Shown in pieces: positions 15,399-23,334 of a stretch of 64,000 nt of DNA (the first letter of the stretch is position 1; each line of letters begins with the position of its first letter). The notes beneath the pieces were generated by a model. That model was not told the DNA's origin and ran no database searches. It saw nothing but the letters and a program-made list of their open reading frames with translations. Source of the stretch: JAKFDK01 sp036676195 (GTDB taxonomy: Bacteria; Bacillota; Sulfobacillia; Symbiobacteriales; ZC4RG38); assembly GCA_036676195.1 (NCBI GenBank), contig JAKFDK010000035.1:1-64000 (forward strand), written 5' to 3'. The position numbers were made by a program, and so were the translations under genes.

Positions 15399-15566
15399 AT
15401 GAATCGGCGCAGCACTCTGGCCCGACTGCTCACCGGACTTCTGGCCGCGGCCACCCTGTGGGGTATCCGCAGGGGCATCCCTGGTGCCGGTCGGCTGGCG
15501 GCCCGCATGCAGCCTGAACCGGCGGCCGCCCCCACCTTTGGCTTCAAGGAAGTGGACTTGTCCTAG
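15399..15566 (+). CDS. 55-residue small protein at the end of the molybdoenzyme operon
   Basis: ATG at 15399 follows GGGAAGGTG at the right distance. The N-terminus has basic residues, then a hydrophobic stretch (MNRRSTLARLLTGLLAAATL), then an Arg-rich turn and an Ala/Pro-rich tail ending in FGFKEVDLS. It could be a signal-anchor peptide or a small subunit or chaperone of the complex. It ends 10 nt from the convergent methyltransferase stop. Part of its coding DNA (15481-15536) is repeated in inverted form at 16562-16617. I recognise no family. Confidence 0.55.
   Translation: MNRRSTLARLLTGLLAAATLWGIRRGIPGAGRLAARMQPEPAAAPTFGFKEVDLS
15481..15536 (+). repeat. 56-nt near-repeat, copy A
   Basis: This segment matches the reverse complement of 16562-16617 at 50 of 56 positions with no gaps. 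It lies inside the small protein gene. Two of the six differences are third-position changes in that frame and four change amino acids, so coding constraint is not evident. Together the two copies flank the methyltransferase gene. Confidence 0.85.
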
Positions 15567-15575
15567 GCCTGCAGA

Positions 15576-16337
15576 TTATCCAGCCGTTACGATTTCATCG
15601 ACTGGCACACTGCGTTTTTTCCGGCCGACGACTCCCAGATAGTAAAGCTGTTTACCGGTCAGGCTTAACCGATGACAATAGCGTTGCGTCTGCACCACAG
15701 TCAGCGCGCCCGTGCCCACCAAACTTTCAATCGCTTCCCTGTAGCCCGTATTGTCACCGGGCGAAAGAAACCGCTCCTTGATGTTGAATACGACCCAACC
15801 GAGATCTTCGACCAGATTAAATGCATGCAGAAAGCTGCGGGTCGGAATATCGTTAAAGCCAAGGGCTGCGACCGTGATCAGACAATTGAACCGGCTGGAG
15901 GCCATGGATCCAGGAGCGCCGGTACTCAAATCTGCCACATGGTATGCTGCATATACACCCGGACGGTCTCGTTCCGCAGCCCGCATGGCTTCGGGTAAAA
16001 TATCGAGCCCAACGACATGGGAACAGCCCAGTTTTTGAAGCTGCTCACCAACTATTCCGTTGCCGGCACCAAAGTCGAGTGCCCGCAGGTCTGCCATTCT
16101 GGCTCCATGCTGATTGAGCTGTGCCGCCAACATTTGTGTCAAGACAACTGGGGATGCACACTTCAAGTGTTCGTAAAATAATTTCTCATATAGGCCTGGT
16201 ATGTCATAGATGGGTCCATAATCATGGAACCGAATTTTCCTATGGCTCTTCCCACGGATGATCCGTACCCACTCCTGATCCTGCTCCAACTGACCCTCCA
16301 CTTGCGGGAACAACAGTTCGTAGGAATTGTCTAACAC
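15576..16337 (-). CDS. class I SAM-dependent methyltransferase
   Basis: A 253-residue protein starting with GTG at 16337 behind GGAGGGAGG. The SAM-binding motif I is clear (LRALDFGAGNGIVGEQL, about residues 84-100), followed by VVGLDILPEAMRAAERD (motif II) and a VADLS acidic segment. N-terminal residues (IRFHDYGPIYDIPGLYEKLF) form a family-specific cap. The substrate cannot be told from sequence; small-molecule or protein methylation are both open. It is convergent with the molybdoenzyme operon and flanked by 56-nt inverted near-repeats, which hints at insertion as a cassette. Confidence 0.8.
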   Translation of the reverse strand: MLDNSYELLFPQVEGQLEQDQEWVRIIRGKSHRKIRFHDYGPIYDIPGLYEKLFYEHLKCASPVVLTQMLAAQLNQHGARMADLRALDFGAGNGIVGEQLQKLGCSHVVGLDILPEAMRAAERDRPGVYAAYHVADLSTGAPGSMASSRFNCLITVAALGFNDIPTRSFLHAFNLVEDLGWVVFNIKERFLSPGDNTGYREAIESLVGTGALTVVQTQRYCHRLSLTGKQLYYLGVVGRKKRSVPVDEIVTAG

Positions 16338-16691
16338 TAAGCTGTCCTCCCTCCAATTATTCGCAATTGGGCATGCAGCCCCCTTTCAAGATACATCCAA
16401 CCGACAACTTTATCTACAAGAATTAAGATGGCGGTTCGTCCTTCTCCGGCCCTTATCGCACTTTATCCCCCTTATCTGAAATTTTCCTCATCCAATCGTA
16501 TTAATTCTAGGGTGGGCGGCCTGATTCCAAAACGCCCTGCTGCTGGTTGGCGGCAGGGCGTGGCGGGGGTGGCTGCCGGTTCAGCCTGCATGCAGGCCGC
16601 CAGCCGACCCGCACCAGCCGCTGTATTGCCAGTTTCCCTCCGGAAGTGTCATGCTGTTGGTATCAGGGTACCGGCAGGGGGAGCAAGACCG
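16338..16691. other. intergenic region between methyltransferase and two-component system
   Basis: This 354-base gap contains an AT-richer start, a hairpin (16532-16540 with 16553-16561, 9 bp, 12-nt loop) and copy B of the 56-nt inverted near-repeat. The divergent promoters for the methyltransferase and the response regulator must lie here, but no convincing -35/-10 pair was found. The minus-strand frame through the repeat copy has no start with a ribosome binding site. Confidence 0.5.
16562..16617 (-). repeat. 56-nt near-repeat, copy B (inverted)
   Basis: Reverse complement matches copy A (15481-15536) at 50 of 56 positions. It contains the perfect palindrome GCCTGCATGCAGGC near its centre, which is interrupted in copy A. 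It is non-coding here. Confidence 0.85.
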
Positions 16692-17378
16692 ATGAAACAA
16701 CTACAGGTCCTGGTCGTCGATGACGAACCCCAGATGCGGGATCTCATCCGACTGTACCTGCGGTCCGAATTCAAAGTGGCCGAGGCAGTCGACGGACACA
16801 CTGCCCTGCGCTATCTGACCGAAAACGAACCAGACCTGGTCCTGCTCGATGTCATGATGCCCGGTCTGGATGGCTGGAGCACCCTGCAGCAGATTCGGGA
16901 GACCTCGGCGGTACCGGTGATCCTGCTCACCGCCCGCGCCGATGTGCCCGACCGGGTGCAGGGGCTGCGCCTGGGTGCCGACGACTATTTGGCCAAACCC
17001 TTTGACGGACGGGAACTGGTGGCCCGTATCCATGCGGTGCTGCGGCGTGCCGGCGGTAGAACCGAAGTGGCCCGTGTGGTCCGGCGGGGGGCCTTGCTTC
17101 TGCGCCCGGCCGAACACAGGGCCCAGTGGCAGGGGCAGGACCTGCTGCTTACACCCAAGGAATTCGATTTACTGGTGCTGCTGGCCGCTCACCCCGGACA
17201 GGTTTTCCCCCGCGAACGTCTGCTCGATCGGATCTGGGGGGTCGACTGCGAAGTGGACCTGCGGACCGTTGACAGCCATGTGAAGAATCTGCGCGAAAAG
17301 CTGGGTGACGGCGCCGGCATGATCGCGACCGTCTGGGGCGTGGGCTACCGCTTCGTGGAGGTACCACATGCGCCGTAG
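16692..17378 (+). CDS. OmpR/PhoB-family response regulator
   Basis: A 228-residue protein. ATG at 16692 is chosen because the receiver fold begins immediately (MKQLQVLVVDDEPQMRD) and GGGGGAGC precedes it; the longer open frame upstream includes repeat DNA. Receiver residues are Asp10-Asp11, phospho-acceptor Asp53 (LLDVMMPG) and Lys102 (YLAKPF). The C-terminal winged helix (LTPKEFDLLVLLAAHPGQVF, TVDSHVKNLREKLG) binds DNA. It overlaps the histidine kinase gene by 11 nt. The target genes are unknown; the neighbouring respiratory operons are candidates. Confidence 0.92.
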   Translation: MKQLQVLVVDDEPQMRDLIRLYLRSEFKVAEAVDGHTALRYLTENEPDLVLLDVMMPGLDGWSTLQQIRETSAVPVILLTARADVPDRVQGLRLGADDYLAKPFDGRELVARIHAVLRRAGGRTEVARVVRRGALLLRPAEHRAQWQGQDLLLTPKEFDLLVLLAAHPGQVFPRERLLDRIWGVDCEVDLRTVDSHVKNLREKLGDGAGMIATVWGVGYRFVEVPHAP

Positions 17379-18747
17379 CGTAGTGGCCAAACTCTGGCTG
17401 GTCTGCACCGGGCTGGTGCTGTTTCTCCTCATCCCGCTGGAATTCGCCCTGGACCGGCTGCTCACCGACTTTTATGCCACACAGGTGACCGAACCGCTGC
17501 TTTACCACAGTGAACAGTTGGCCGGCCTGCTGGCCGTGGACCCGGAAGCGATCCAAATGGCGCCCATGATGGCGCGGATGACCGGGGGCGAGGTGCTGGT
17601 CCTGGACCGGAACGGCCGCCTCGTGGACTTTCCCGGCAGTTCACGCACCCCCCCTCCCGCCGAAGCGGTGACACGGGTGCTGGCCGGGTCGCCGTTTGTC
17701 GGCCAAGTCAGGCCGGACCAGACCCGGGAATCGTTCATCGTTACGGCCGTGCCGGTCCCTCGGGGCGGCGGTGCCGTGCTGCTGTTCGCCCCGGCCGAAC
17801 CACTGCAGCACTCCCTGCGCCTGGCCCGGCGTTATCTTTGGCTGGCTGGAGCCGGTACGCTGCTGGTGGGAACCGGCCTCGCCCTGATGCTGTCCCGCGG
17901 ACTGCTCCGGCCGGTGATTGCCATTGAACAGGCCACCCGCCAGATCGCCCGAGGCGATTTTTCAACCCGGGTAGAGGTCACGGCCACCGACGAGATTGGC
18001 CAATTAAGTGCGGCCGTGAATCAGATGACCGCCCAATTGGCCGCATACGAAACCCGCCGGCGTGAGTTCCTGGCCAATGTCGCCCATGAACTGCGCACCC
18101 CACTGGCGTACATCCAGGGGTATACGCAGGCCATAGCGGAGGGGCTGGTCAGTCCAGAAGAACGTGCCCGTTACCAGCGGGTTGTGCACGAGGAAGCGGT
18201 CCGGATCAGCCGCCTGGTCGGCGATCTGATGGACCTGGCCCAACTGGAAGAGGGACAGATGGCCATGGACCAGACCCCCGTTGACCTGTACCTCCCCATC
18301 GAACAGGCGGCTGCCACCATGCGCCCGCGGGCAGAGGTCAAAGGGGTACAGGTCACGACCGAGGTGCCGGCAGACCTCCCACAGATCACCGCCGATGGAG
18401 GCCGGGTCCAGCAGGTGGTCTTCAACCTGCTCGACAACGCCCTGCGGCATACCCCAACCGGCGGCGCGATTAACATTTCCGCTGCGGCGGCGGCCGGCTG
18501 GATAACAGTTCGTGTCACTGATACCGGGCCGGGGGTCGAGCCAGCCATGTTGCCGCTGATCTTTGAACGCTTTCACAAGGGCCACGGCAGCGGCAAGGGG
18601 CTGGGCCTGGCCATCGTTCGCTCCATCGTCCGGGCCCACGGCGGCGAGGTGGGCGCGGAAAACCGCCCCGGCGGCGGAGCAGCCATCTGGTTCCGGCTCC
18701 CGCTGACACCCCGTGCAGCCCAAAGGGAAAACCCTGCCGTCGACTGA
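17368..18747 (+). CDS. sensor histidine kinase with HAMP domain
   Basis: A 459-residue membrane kinase. TM1 is at about residues 8-28, an extracytoplasmic sensor at 30-155, TM2 at 156-176, then HAMP at 178-230 and the phospho-acceptor His240 (NVAHELRTPLAYIQG). The ATPase has the N box (FNLLDNALRHTP) and G boxes (DTGPGVEP, GSGKGLGLAIV). It pairs with the overlapping response regulator. The sensor is short and PAS-like, and the signal is not identifiable. The stop codon lies inside the loop of a long terminator hairpin. Confidence 0.92.
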   Translation: MRRSVVAKLWLVCTGLVLFLLIPLEFALDRLLTDFYATQVTEPLLYHSEQLAGLLAVDPEAIQMAPMMARMTGGEVLVLDRNGRLVDFPGSSRTPPPAEAVTRVLAGSPFVGQVRPDQTRESFIVTAVPVPRGGGAVLLFAPAEPLQHSLRLARRYLWLAGAGTLLVGTGLALMLSRGLLRPVIAIEQATRQIARGDFSTRVEVTATDEIGQLSAAVNQMTAQLAAYETRRREFLANVAHELRTPLAYIQGYTQAIAEGLVSPEERARYQRVVHEEAVRISRLVGDLMDLAQLEEGQMAMDQTPVDLYLPIEQAAATMRPRAEVKGVQVTTEVPADLPQITADGGRVQQVVFNLLDNALRHTPTGGAINISAAAAAGWITVRVTDTGPGVEPAMLPLIFERFHKGHGSGKGLGLAIVRSIVRAHGGEVGAENRPGGGAAIWFRLPLTPRAAQRENPAVD

Positions 18748-18764
18748 CGGCAGGGTTTTCCCTT
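18723..18764. terminator. 18-bp palindromic bidirectional terminator overlapping the kinase stop
   Basis: Perfect 18-bp arms (18723-18740 and 18747-18764) with a 6-nt loop. The arm includes AAAA/TTTT, so each strand ends the hairpin with GGGTTTTCCCTT. It lies between the convergent kinase and cupredoxin genes, and the kinase TGA falls at the loop. Confidence 0.85.
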
Positions 18765-18768
18765 CGGC

Positions 18769-19194
18769 TCACAGGACGATCATGGTGCCCACCATCCCAG
18801 CCTCCCGATGGCCGGGTACGGTGCAGTAATAGGTGTACTTACCTTCTTTGGTGGGGGTAAACACAACCTTCTGGCTTTTGCCGGCGTCGGCGCTTACGTG
18901 CAGGTCAGGCTCCTCGCCGCCGCCGTGCTGGTGGTCGTTGCCCTTCGGCTTCGTGACCGAGACCGGAATCCGATCAATCGAAAAGTCGTGCAGCAGTGCG
19001 TCCTGATTGGCGAGCACCAACTGAACCGGTTGGCCCTTCGCCACACTGATCTCCTTCATCGCAAAGGCCATATTGTTGGTGGTCAGCTCAAGGAGCCGGG
19101 GTTCGGCGCCAGTTCCGCCTCCCGTGCTACCGGAGCACCCCACCAGGGCCAGCACCAGGGCCACGGCGGCGACATGCGTTATCCATTGCCGCAT
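18769..19194 (-). CDS. cupredoxin lipoprotein
   Basis: A 141-residue lipoprotein: signal and lipobox VALVLALVGC, then a cupredoxin fold with copper ligands His in LLHDFS and Cys, His, Met in CTVPGHREAGM. A His-rich insertion (GNDHQHGGG) sits between strands and could bind extra metal. It should be membrane-anchored on the outside and carry electrons or copper. It is adjacent to the two-component system (convergent) and to moeA. The second of three related cupredoxins in the window. Confidence 0.85.
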   Translation of the reverse strand: MRQWITHVAAVALVLALVGCSGSTGGGTGAEPRLLELTTNNMAFAMKEISVAKGQPVQLVLANQDALLHDFSIDRIPVSVTKPKGNDHQHGGGEEPDLHVSADAGKSQKVVFTPTKEGKYTYYCTVPGHREAGMVGTMIVL

Positions 19195-19290
19195 GGAACA
19201 GCCTCCTCCACACGAATCTGCTCACCTCAAGGATAGCAGCAAACTATGGAGAAACCATGCAGATCGGCTGGCTGTACCACACGACAACAG

Positions 19291-19321
19291 AACCCGCCCT
19301 GGCCATTGGTCAGGACGGGTT
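19291..19321. terminator. hairpin downstream of moeA
   Basis: A 14-bp stem (19291-19304 with 19308-19321) containing wobble or mismatch positions, and a 3-nt ATT loop. It sits 11 nt beyond the moeA stop. The T-run is weak on the minus strand. Confidence 0.55.
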
Positions 19322-19331
19322 CCTTTGGGCT

Positions 19332-20591
19332 TCACTCGCTCGCTCCCGCCAGTTCTGCCGCCACCCAGTCGGGCACCGGCAGCGCATGCGGCTTGAGCCA
19401 GACCCGGACCACCTCGCCGGCGGCCGGGCAGGCGTCCGGTGCCAGTTCGATGTAGCCGTGGGCTTGTATCAGGCTGCTCAACACGGTGCTCTGCTGGGCC
19501 AGACTGGCATCTACCACCAGGTGCTGGCCCTGCCACGCCACCCGAGCCCGTAGATACCGGCGCTCCGGGCATGACTTACGGATACCCTCGGCCAGTCGGG
19601 CAAACACCGGTTGCATGAGCGTATCGGTACGCCCGGCGGCCCGGGCCATCAGCGGCCGTACGAGGAAATCGAACTGTGTGAAGGCTGCCGCCGGGTTACC
19701 GGACAGACCAATCCAGGGACGGCCCCGCAGGACAGCACCCAGACAGGCGGCCCCCGGTTTCTGATCCAGGCGGTTAAACAGAATCGGAGCCTGCAGATGC
19801 GCCGCCGCCTCGGCTACCCGATCAGGGGCACCCTGCGAGACGCCCCCGGTGGTCAGAATGAGGTCAGACTCCGGGGCAGCCGCCAGACGGCAGGCAATGG
19901 CCTCCGGGTGGTCTGCAGCAGTACCCAGGTAGACCGGAACCCCGCCGGCCTGGCGGACCATTGCCGCCAGCACCGGACCATTCACGTTGCGAATCTGACC
20001 GAACCCGGGGGTACGGTGGGGCTCCACAAGCTCATCGCCGGTACATAGAATGGTGACCCGCGGGCGGCGCCAGACCTTAATCTGCTGTTCCCCCAGCATC
20101 ACCAGTACGCCCAGTTCCAATGCACCCATTACCGTACCTGCAGCCAGCGCCAGGGCGCCGACAGGCAAGTCTTCACCAGGAAAAGAGATATGATAGCCGG
20201 CCGAGGCGGCATACAGGAAGCGCACGCGACCAGGCTCCGGCTGCTGGACTTCTTCCCAGCGGACAATGGCGTCCGCACCGGCGGGGAGCGGAGCACCGGT
20301 GGCAATGGCCACCGCCTGACCTGACTTCACTTCACAGGCATATGGCCGACCCGGGGCCGCCGTTCCCACTACGGCAAGTTCAACGGGCTGACCCGGACGG
20401 GCGCCGGCCAGGTCAGCGGTTAAAACGGCAAACCCATCCATAGCCGCCCGCGCCCAGGCCGGTACCGGCTCCCGAGCCGCCACCAGGGCAGCCAAGACCC
20501 GGCCTTCTGCCTCGAGCGGTAACACGGTTTCCGCGACAGGGGCCGGAACCATGGACTGCATAAGCTGCAAAGCTGTAGTAACATCGGCCAT
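19332..20591 (-). CDS. moeA: molybdopterin molybdenumtransferase MoeA
   Basis: A 419-residue protein starting with ATG at 20591 behind GGTGAGC. Motifs of MoeA are visible: RAAMDGFAV (domain I), AIATGAPLPAGADAIVRWEE, the MPT-binding LILTTGGVSQGAPD, and GLSGNPAAAFTQFDFLV. It inserts molybdate into adenylylated molybdopterin to make Mo cofactor in the cytoplasm. It lies 6 nt downstream of mobB, an obvious operon, and serves the molybdoenzyme encoded nearby. Length and motifs are normal. Confidence 0.93.
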   Translation of the reverse strand: MADVTTALQLMQSMVPAPVAETVLPLEAEGRVLAALVAAREPVPAWARAAMDGFAVLTADLAGARPGQPVELAVVGTAAPGRPYACEVKSGQAVAIATGAPLPAGADAIVRWEEVQQPEPGRVRFLYAASAGYHISFPGEDLPVGALALAAGTVMGALELGVLVMLGEQQIKVWRRPRVTILCTGDELVEPHRTPGFGQIRNVNGPVLAAMVRQAGGVPVYLGTAADHPEAIACRLAAAPESDLILTTGGVSQGAPDRVAEAAAHLQAPILFNRLDQKPGAACLGAVLRGRPWIGLSGNPAAAFTQFDFLVRPLMARAAGRTDTLMQPVFARLAEGIRKSCPERRYLRARVAWQGQHLVVDASLAQQSTVLSSLIQAHGYIELAPDACPAAGEVVRVWLKPHALPVPDWVAAELAGASE

Positions 20592-20597
20592 GATCGC

Positions 20598-21098
20598 TCA
20601 CCTGCCTGCGAGCCCGAGGGAGCGGGCGTTTTCTATGACGTTGACAATTTCCGCGATTTCATCCCAGTGATACCAGGGTACGGGGCAACTACGCGGCTGT
20701 TCCGGCCCGGCCACGGCCACCAGCCACGGATCATCGGCACAGGCCAGGGGGCCGCTACCGCGGTGAATTTCCAGTTTAGGCCAGGATGCCCGCTTGAAGC
20801 CTTCAGCCAGGACCAGATCAACTTCCCCGAGCATGGGGATCAGTTGCTCCGGATCGGAAGGGGGTCCCTGGCGAAAGAGCGCCATCTGGTCCGGGCCCAC
20901 GATAATGGTGGCAGCCGAACCAGCCGAGCGATGCCGCCAACTGTCCTTGCCAGGGTGGTCAGCTTCAAAGCCGTGCACATCATGTTTCAGGGTTCCGACA
21001 CGGCGCCCACGTCGGGCCAGTTCGAGCAAGAGCCGCTCAACCATGGTCGTCTTGCCTGTCTTGGACCAACCGGCGATACCGAAGACATAAGGCGGCAC
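20598..21098 (-). CDS. mobB: molybdopterin-guanine dinucleotide biosynthesis adaptor MobB
   Basis: A 166-residue P-loop GTPase-like protein starting with GTG at 21098 behind AAGAAGG. The P-loop is GWSKTGKTT, followed by VGTLKHDVHGFEADHPGKDS, typical of MobB, and VLAEGFKRASWPKLEI. It helps form bis-MGD, the cofactor form needed by NapA-like enzymes. It is the first gene of the mobB-moeA operon. The 195-nt upstream region may hold a structured leader. Confidence 0.93.
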   Translation of the reverse strand: MPPYVFGIAGWSKTGKTTMVERLLLELARRGRRVGTLKHDVHGFEADHPGKDSWRHRSAGSAATIIVGPDQMALFRQGPPSDPEQLIPMLGEVDLVLAEGFKRASWPKLEIHRGSGPLACADDPWLVAVAGPEQPRSCPVPWYHWDEIAEIVNVIENARSLGLAGR

Positions 21099-21293
21099 TG
21101 TCGGACCTTCTTTCCTGCTTACTTGAGTTAACCCCCATGATATCGAGACCAGCTATAGACCCGAAAGACGCAAAAGGACTATCACGGCAACCCGCACCGA
21201 CCTTCACCCGGGGCGGATTCCTGACAACTGAAAACCGCTCCCGACACCGGGCACAGGCCCGGCACGGAAGCGGCACGGTATGGACAAATCAAA

Positions 21294-21506
21294 CTACTTT
21301 CGACGAATCTGAATCAGGACCCCACCAGCCGGATTATCGGTCGTTTCATGTATAAAACCGCGTTCTTCCAGGATGGGATAGAGAAACATGGGGCGCCGGT
21401 CGCTGAGCACCTGCAGTTCTTCACCATCGGTAAGGTCCTCAACGGCCACTAAGACCCGCATCATCGGCTCAGGAGGCTCGAGGCCCCGGTTGTCGAGGGT
21501 GCGCAA
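21294..21506 (-). CDS. DUF2249 domain protein
   Basis: A 70-residue protein. TTG at 21506, behind GGAGG at 21517-21521, gives a start exactly at the domain (RTLDNRGLEPPEPMMRVL). The longer open frame back to 21653 is unsupported. The core LQVLSDRRPMFLYPILEERG is the DUF2249 signature of SirA/TusA-like folds, though no TusA catalytic Cys is seen. DUF2249 proteins commonly occur beside NO/nitrite respiration genes in Firmicutes. It is divergent from the cupredoxin-membrane protein-MIP18 unit. Confidence 0.8.
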   Translation of the reverse strand: MRTLDNRGLEPPEPMMRVLVAVEDLTDGEELQVLSDRRPMFLYPILEERGFIHETTDNPAGGVLIQIRRK

Positions 21507-21647
21507 TTTGTATACACCTCCACAGTGATTCCATGATGCCGCCGCAGGGCGCCGGACGGCGGTGACCCAAGTCACATTGCGTCTGGTGACCTGAATCACT
21601 ACCGCAGAGCGGCCATCGCGGTACTCTGAGACCGGAGGCGAGATCAA

Positions 21648-22037
21648 ATGCAACTATTATACCGTCTTGTCGTACTGGCTCTGACTATCGTCATGGCTGG
21701 TTGCGCCACGGGAACACCCAAGGCAGAAGAAGCCCTGCCTCTGCAAACTGGAACTGTCCAGGTAGCCTTGAAAAACATCCGTTTCGAACCACAAAACATC
21801 AAGGTAAAAGCCGGAACGAAGGTCATCTTTGTGAACCAGGATGCCATGGCGCACGACGTGGTCGGCATCGGTCCAAAGGAGTACGGGAAGCAGCAACCGG
21901 GTTTTGACTCCGGTGTGTTACGTCCGGGCGGCAGTTGGGAATTGACCCTGGATAAACCCGGCACCCAGCCCATCATCTGCACCCAGGCGGCCCATTATAC
22001 CGCCGGCATGGTTGGAACGATTGAGGTCGTAGAATGA
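21648..22037 (+). CDS. cupredoxin lipoprotein (third copy)
   Basis: A 129-residue lipoprotein: signal LVVLALTIVMAGC, then a cupredoxin domain with copper ligands His in MAHDVV and Cys, His, Met in CTQAAHYTAGM. The start is ATG at 21648 behind GGAGGCGAG. It differs from the other two by lacking the CTVPGH motif. It is 13 nt upstream of the polytopic membrane protein, so it may be its electron donor. This is an inference from operon position. Confidence 0.85.
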   Translation: MQLLYRLVVLALTIVMAGCATGTPKAEEALPLQTGTVQVALKNIRFEPQNIKVKAGTKVIFVNQDAMAHDVVGIGPKEYGKQQPGFDSGVLRPGGSWELTLDKPGTQPIICTQAAHYTAGMVGTIEVVE

Positions 22038-22050
22038 GGAGGATACCTGT

Positions 22051-23316
22051 ATGTCACTTGCCGGCCCAGTATCCAGTACCGGCACCCGGTCATTCAAACT
22101 CCCACTCAGCTTCGCAGCCACCGGGGTGGCGGCATTCCTGGTTCTGAACGTCCTGTTCACTGCCGGGGCTGGCAGCATCATGGCCTACTATTTCCGTAAC
22201 ACTTACTTGCTACTGGTCACGCATCTGTTCACCCTGGGGTTCGTCACCTCTGTCATCATGGGCGCTATGTACCAACTTGTGCCGGTGATCCTGGAAACGC
22301 CGTTGCACAGCCAGCGCCTGGGGTTTGTTCAATTCGGGGTGTATATGACCGGGGTAGCCCTCATGCTGGTTGGTTTTCCGACCTTCGCCGTCTGGTGGAT
22401 CGCCGTCGGTGGCAGCCTGGTCCTGATCAGTGTCGTACTGTTTATCTGGAACATCGCCCTGACCATGCGCAAGGCCCCGGGCTGGCATATGGCCGGAACC
22501 TACCTGATCTTCTCCCTGATCTATCTCAGCCTGCTGGTAACCTGGGGTGTCCTGCTGGCCTTTAACCTGAAGTTTCAGTTCTTCGGTCTGGCTACCCGAG
22601 CCGAGTTACTGACCCACGTGGCCTTCGGGTTCGCCGGCTGGTTCACCAATACCATTATGGGAGTCTCGTACCGCCTGATTCCGCTGTTTACCCTGGCCCA
22701 CCTGCAGGCGGGCCCCATCAGTAAGACGGTGCTCATCCTGTTTAACGTGGGGGTATTCGGCCTGGCGGCGGGCGCCAGCCTGAGCGCTCCGAACTGGGCC
22801 CTGGCCCTGGCCCTGGCCCTGATTACCAGTGCACTCGGCCTGTATATCTACGATGCCCGGCGGATGATCCGCAGCCGCATCCGCAGGGAAATTGACATCT
22901 CCATCCGCTACGGGACCGCCGCTTCCACGTTTCTGATTCTTTCTCTTTTGCTGGCTGGCTGGCTGCTGCTGGCTCCCGGTGAACAGGCCGCCAGCCGGTA
23001 TGTGGCCGTACTCTATGCGGCCGGGCTAGGCTGGGTGTCGCTCACCATCGCCGGCCAGATGTATAAAATCTTACCCTTCCTGATCTGGACGGGACGCTAT
23101 GCCCCACGGGCCGGCAAGGAAAAGGTCCCGATGCTGCGGGAGATGTTTTCCGAACGGGTCTCGCGCTGGAGCTACTTCAGCCTGATTGCCGGCGTGGCCC
23201 TGACCACCATCGGGCTATGGTTTGGCTGGGTTCCTCTGACCTATGCAGGCAGCTCTGTGGTGATGTTGGGCTCCGCTCTGTTCGGCTACGGCATGTGGCA
23301 AGTCTTTACACGTTAA
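22051..23316 (+). CDS. polytopic membrane protein, haem-copper oxidase subunit I/NnrS-like
   Basis: A 421-residue protein with about twelve hydrophobic helices, ATG start at 22051 behind GAGGAGG. Helices contain VTHLFTLGFVTSVIMGAMYQL, LLTHVAFGFAGWFTNTIMGV and GQMYKILPFLIW, a pattern seen in proteins annotated as cytochrome oxidase subunit I-like. The paired His of the CuB site and the His-x-His haem ligands of real oxidases are not visible, so it is probably not a functional oxidase. NnrS-like nitrogen-oxide stress proteins are an alternative. It is flanked by a cupredoxin and a MIP18 protein in one operon. Confidence 0.6.
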   Translation: MSLAGPVSSTGTRSFKLPLSFAATGVAAFLVLNVLFTAGAGSIMAYYFRNTYLLLVTHLFTLGFVTSVIMGAMYQLVPVILETPLHSQRLGFVQFGVYMTGVALMLVGFPTFAVWWIAVGGSLVLISVVLFIWNIALTMRKAPGWHMAGTYLIFSLIYLSLLVTWGVLLAFNLKFQFFGLATRAELLTHVAFGFAGWFTNTIMGVSYRLIPLFTLAHLQAGPISKTVLILFNVGVFGLAAGASLSAPNWALALALALITSALGLYIYDARRMIRSRIRREIDISIRYGTAASTFLILSLLLAGWLLLAPGEQAASRYVAVLYAAGLGWVSLTIAGQMYKILPFLIWTGRYAPRAGKEKVPMLREMFSERVSRWSYFSLIAGVALTTIGLWFGWVPLTYAGSSVVMLGSALFGYGMWQVFTR

Positions 23317-23334
23317 GATAGGAGGCACAAAAGA

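Noticed and set aside
15481..16617. An insertion sequence around the methyltransferase
   Set aside because: No transposase or clear target-site duplication is visible; only the inverted near-repeat is supported, so it is listed as a finding, not as a mobile element.
16428..16691. An 88-residue N-terminal extension of the response regulator
   Set aside because: It runs through the repeat copy and a hairpin, and the receiver domain starts exactly at the ATG at 16692 with a ribosome binding site.
21099..21293. Possible riboswitch upstream of mobB
   Set aside because: On the minus strand stretches such as AGGAATCC, GGTGAAGGTC and GCGGGTTGCCGTGA faintly recall a cobalamin riboswitch core, but the GCCACTG element and B12 box are not present, and it does not fit the Moco riboswitch either. 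Left as an unassigned leader.
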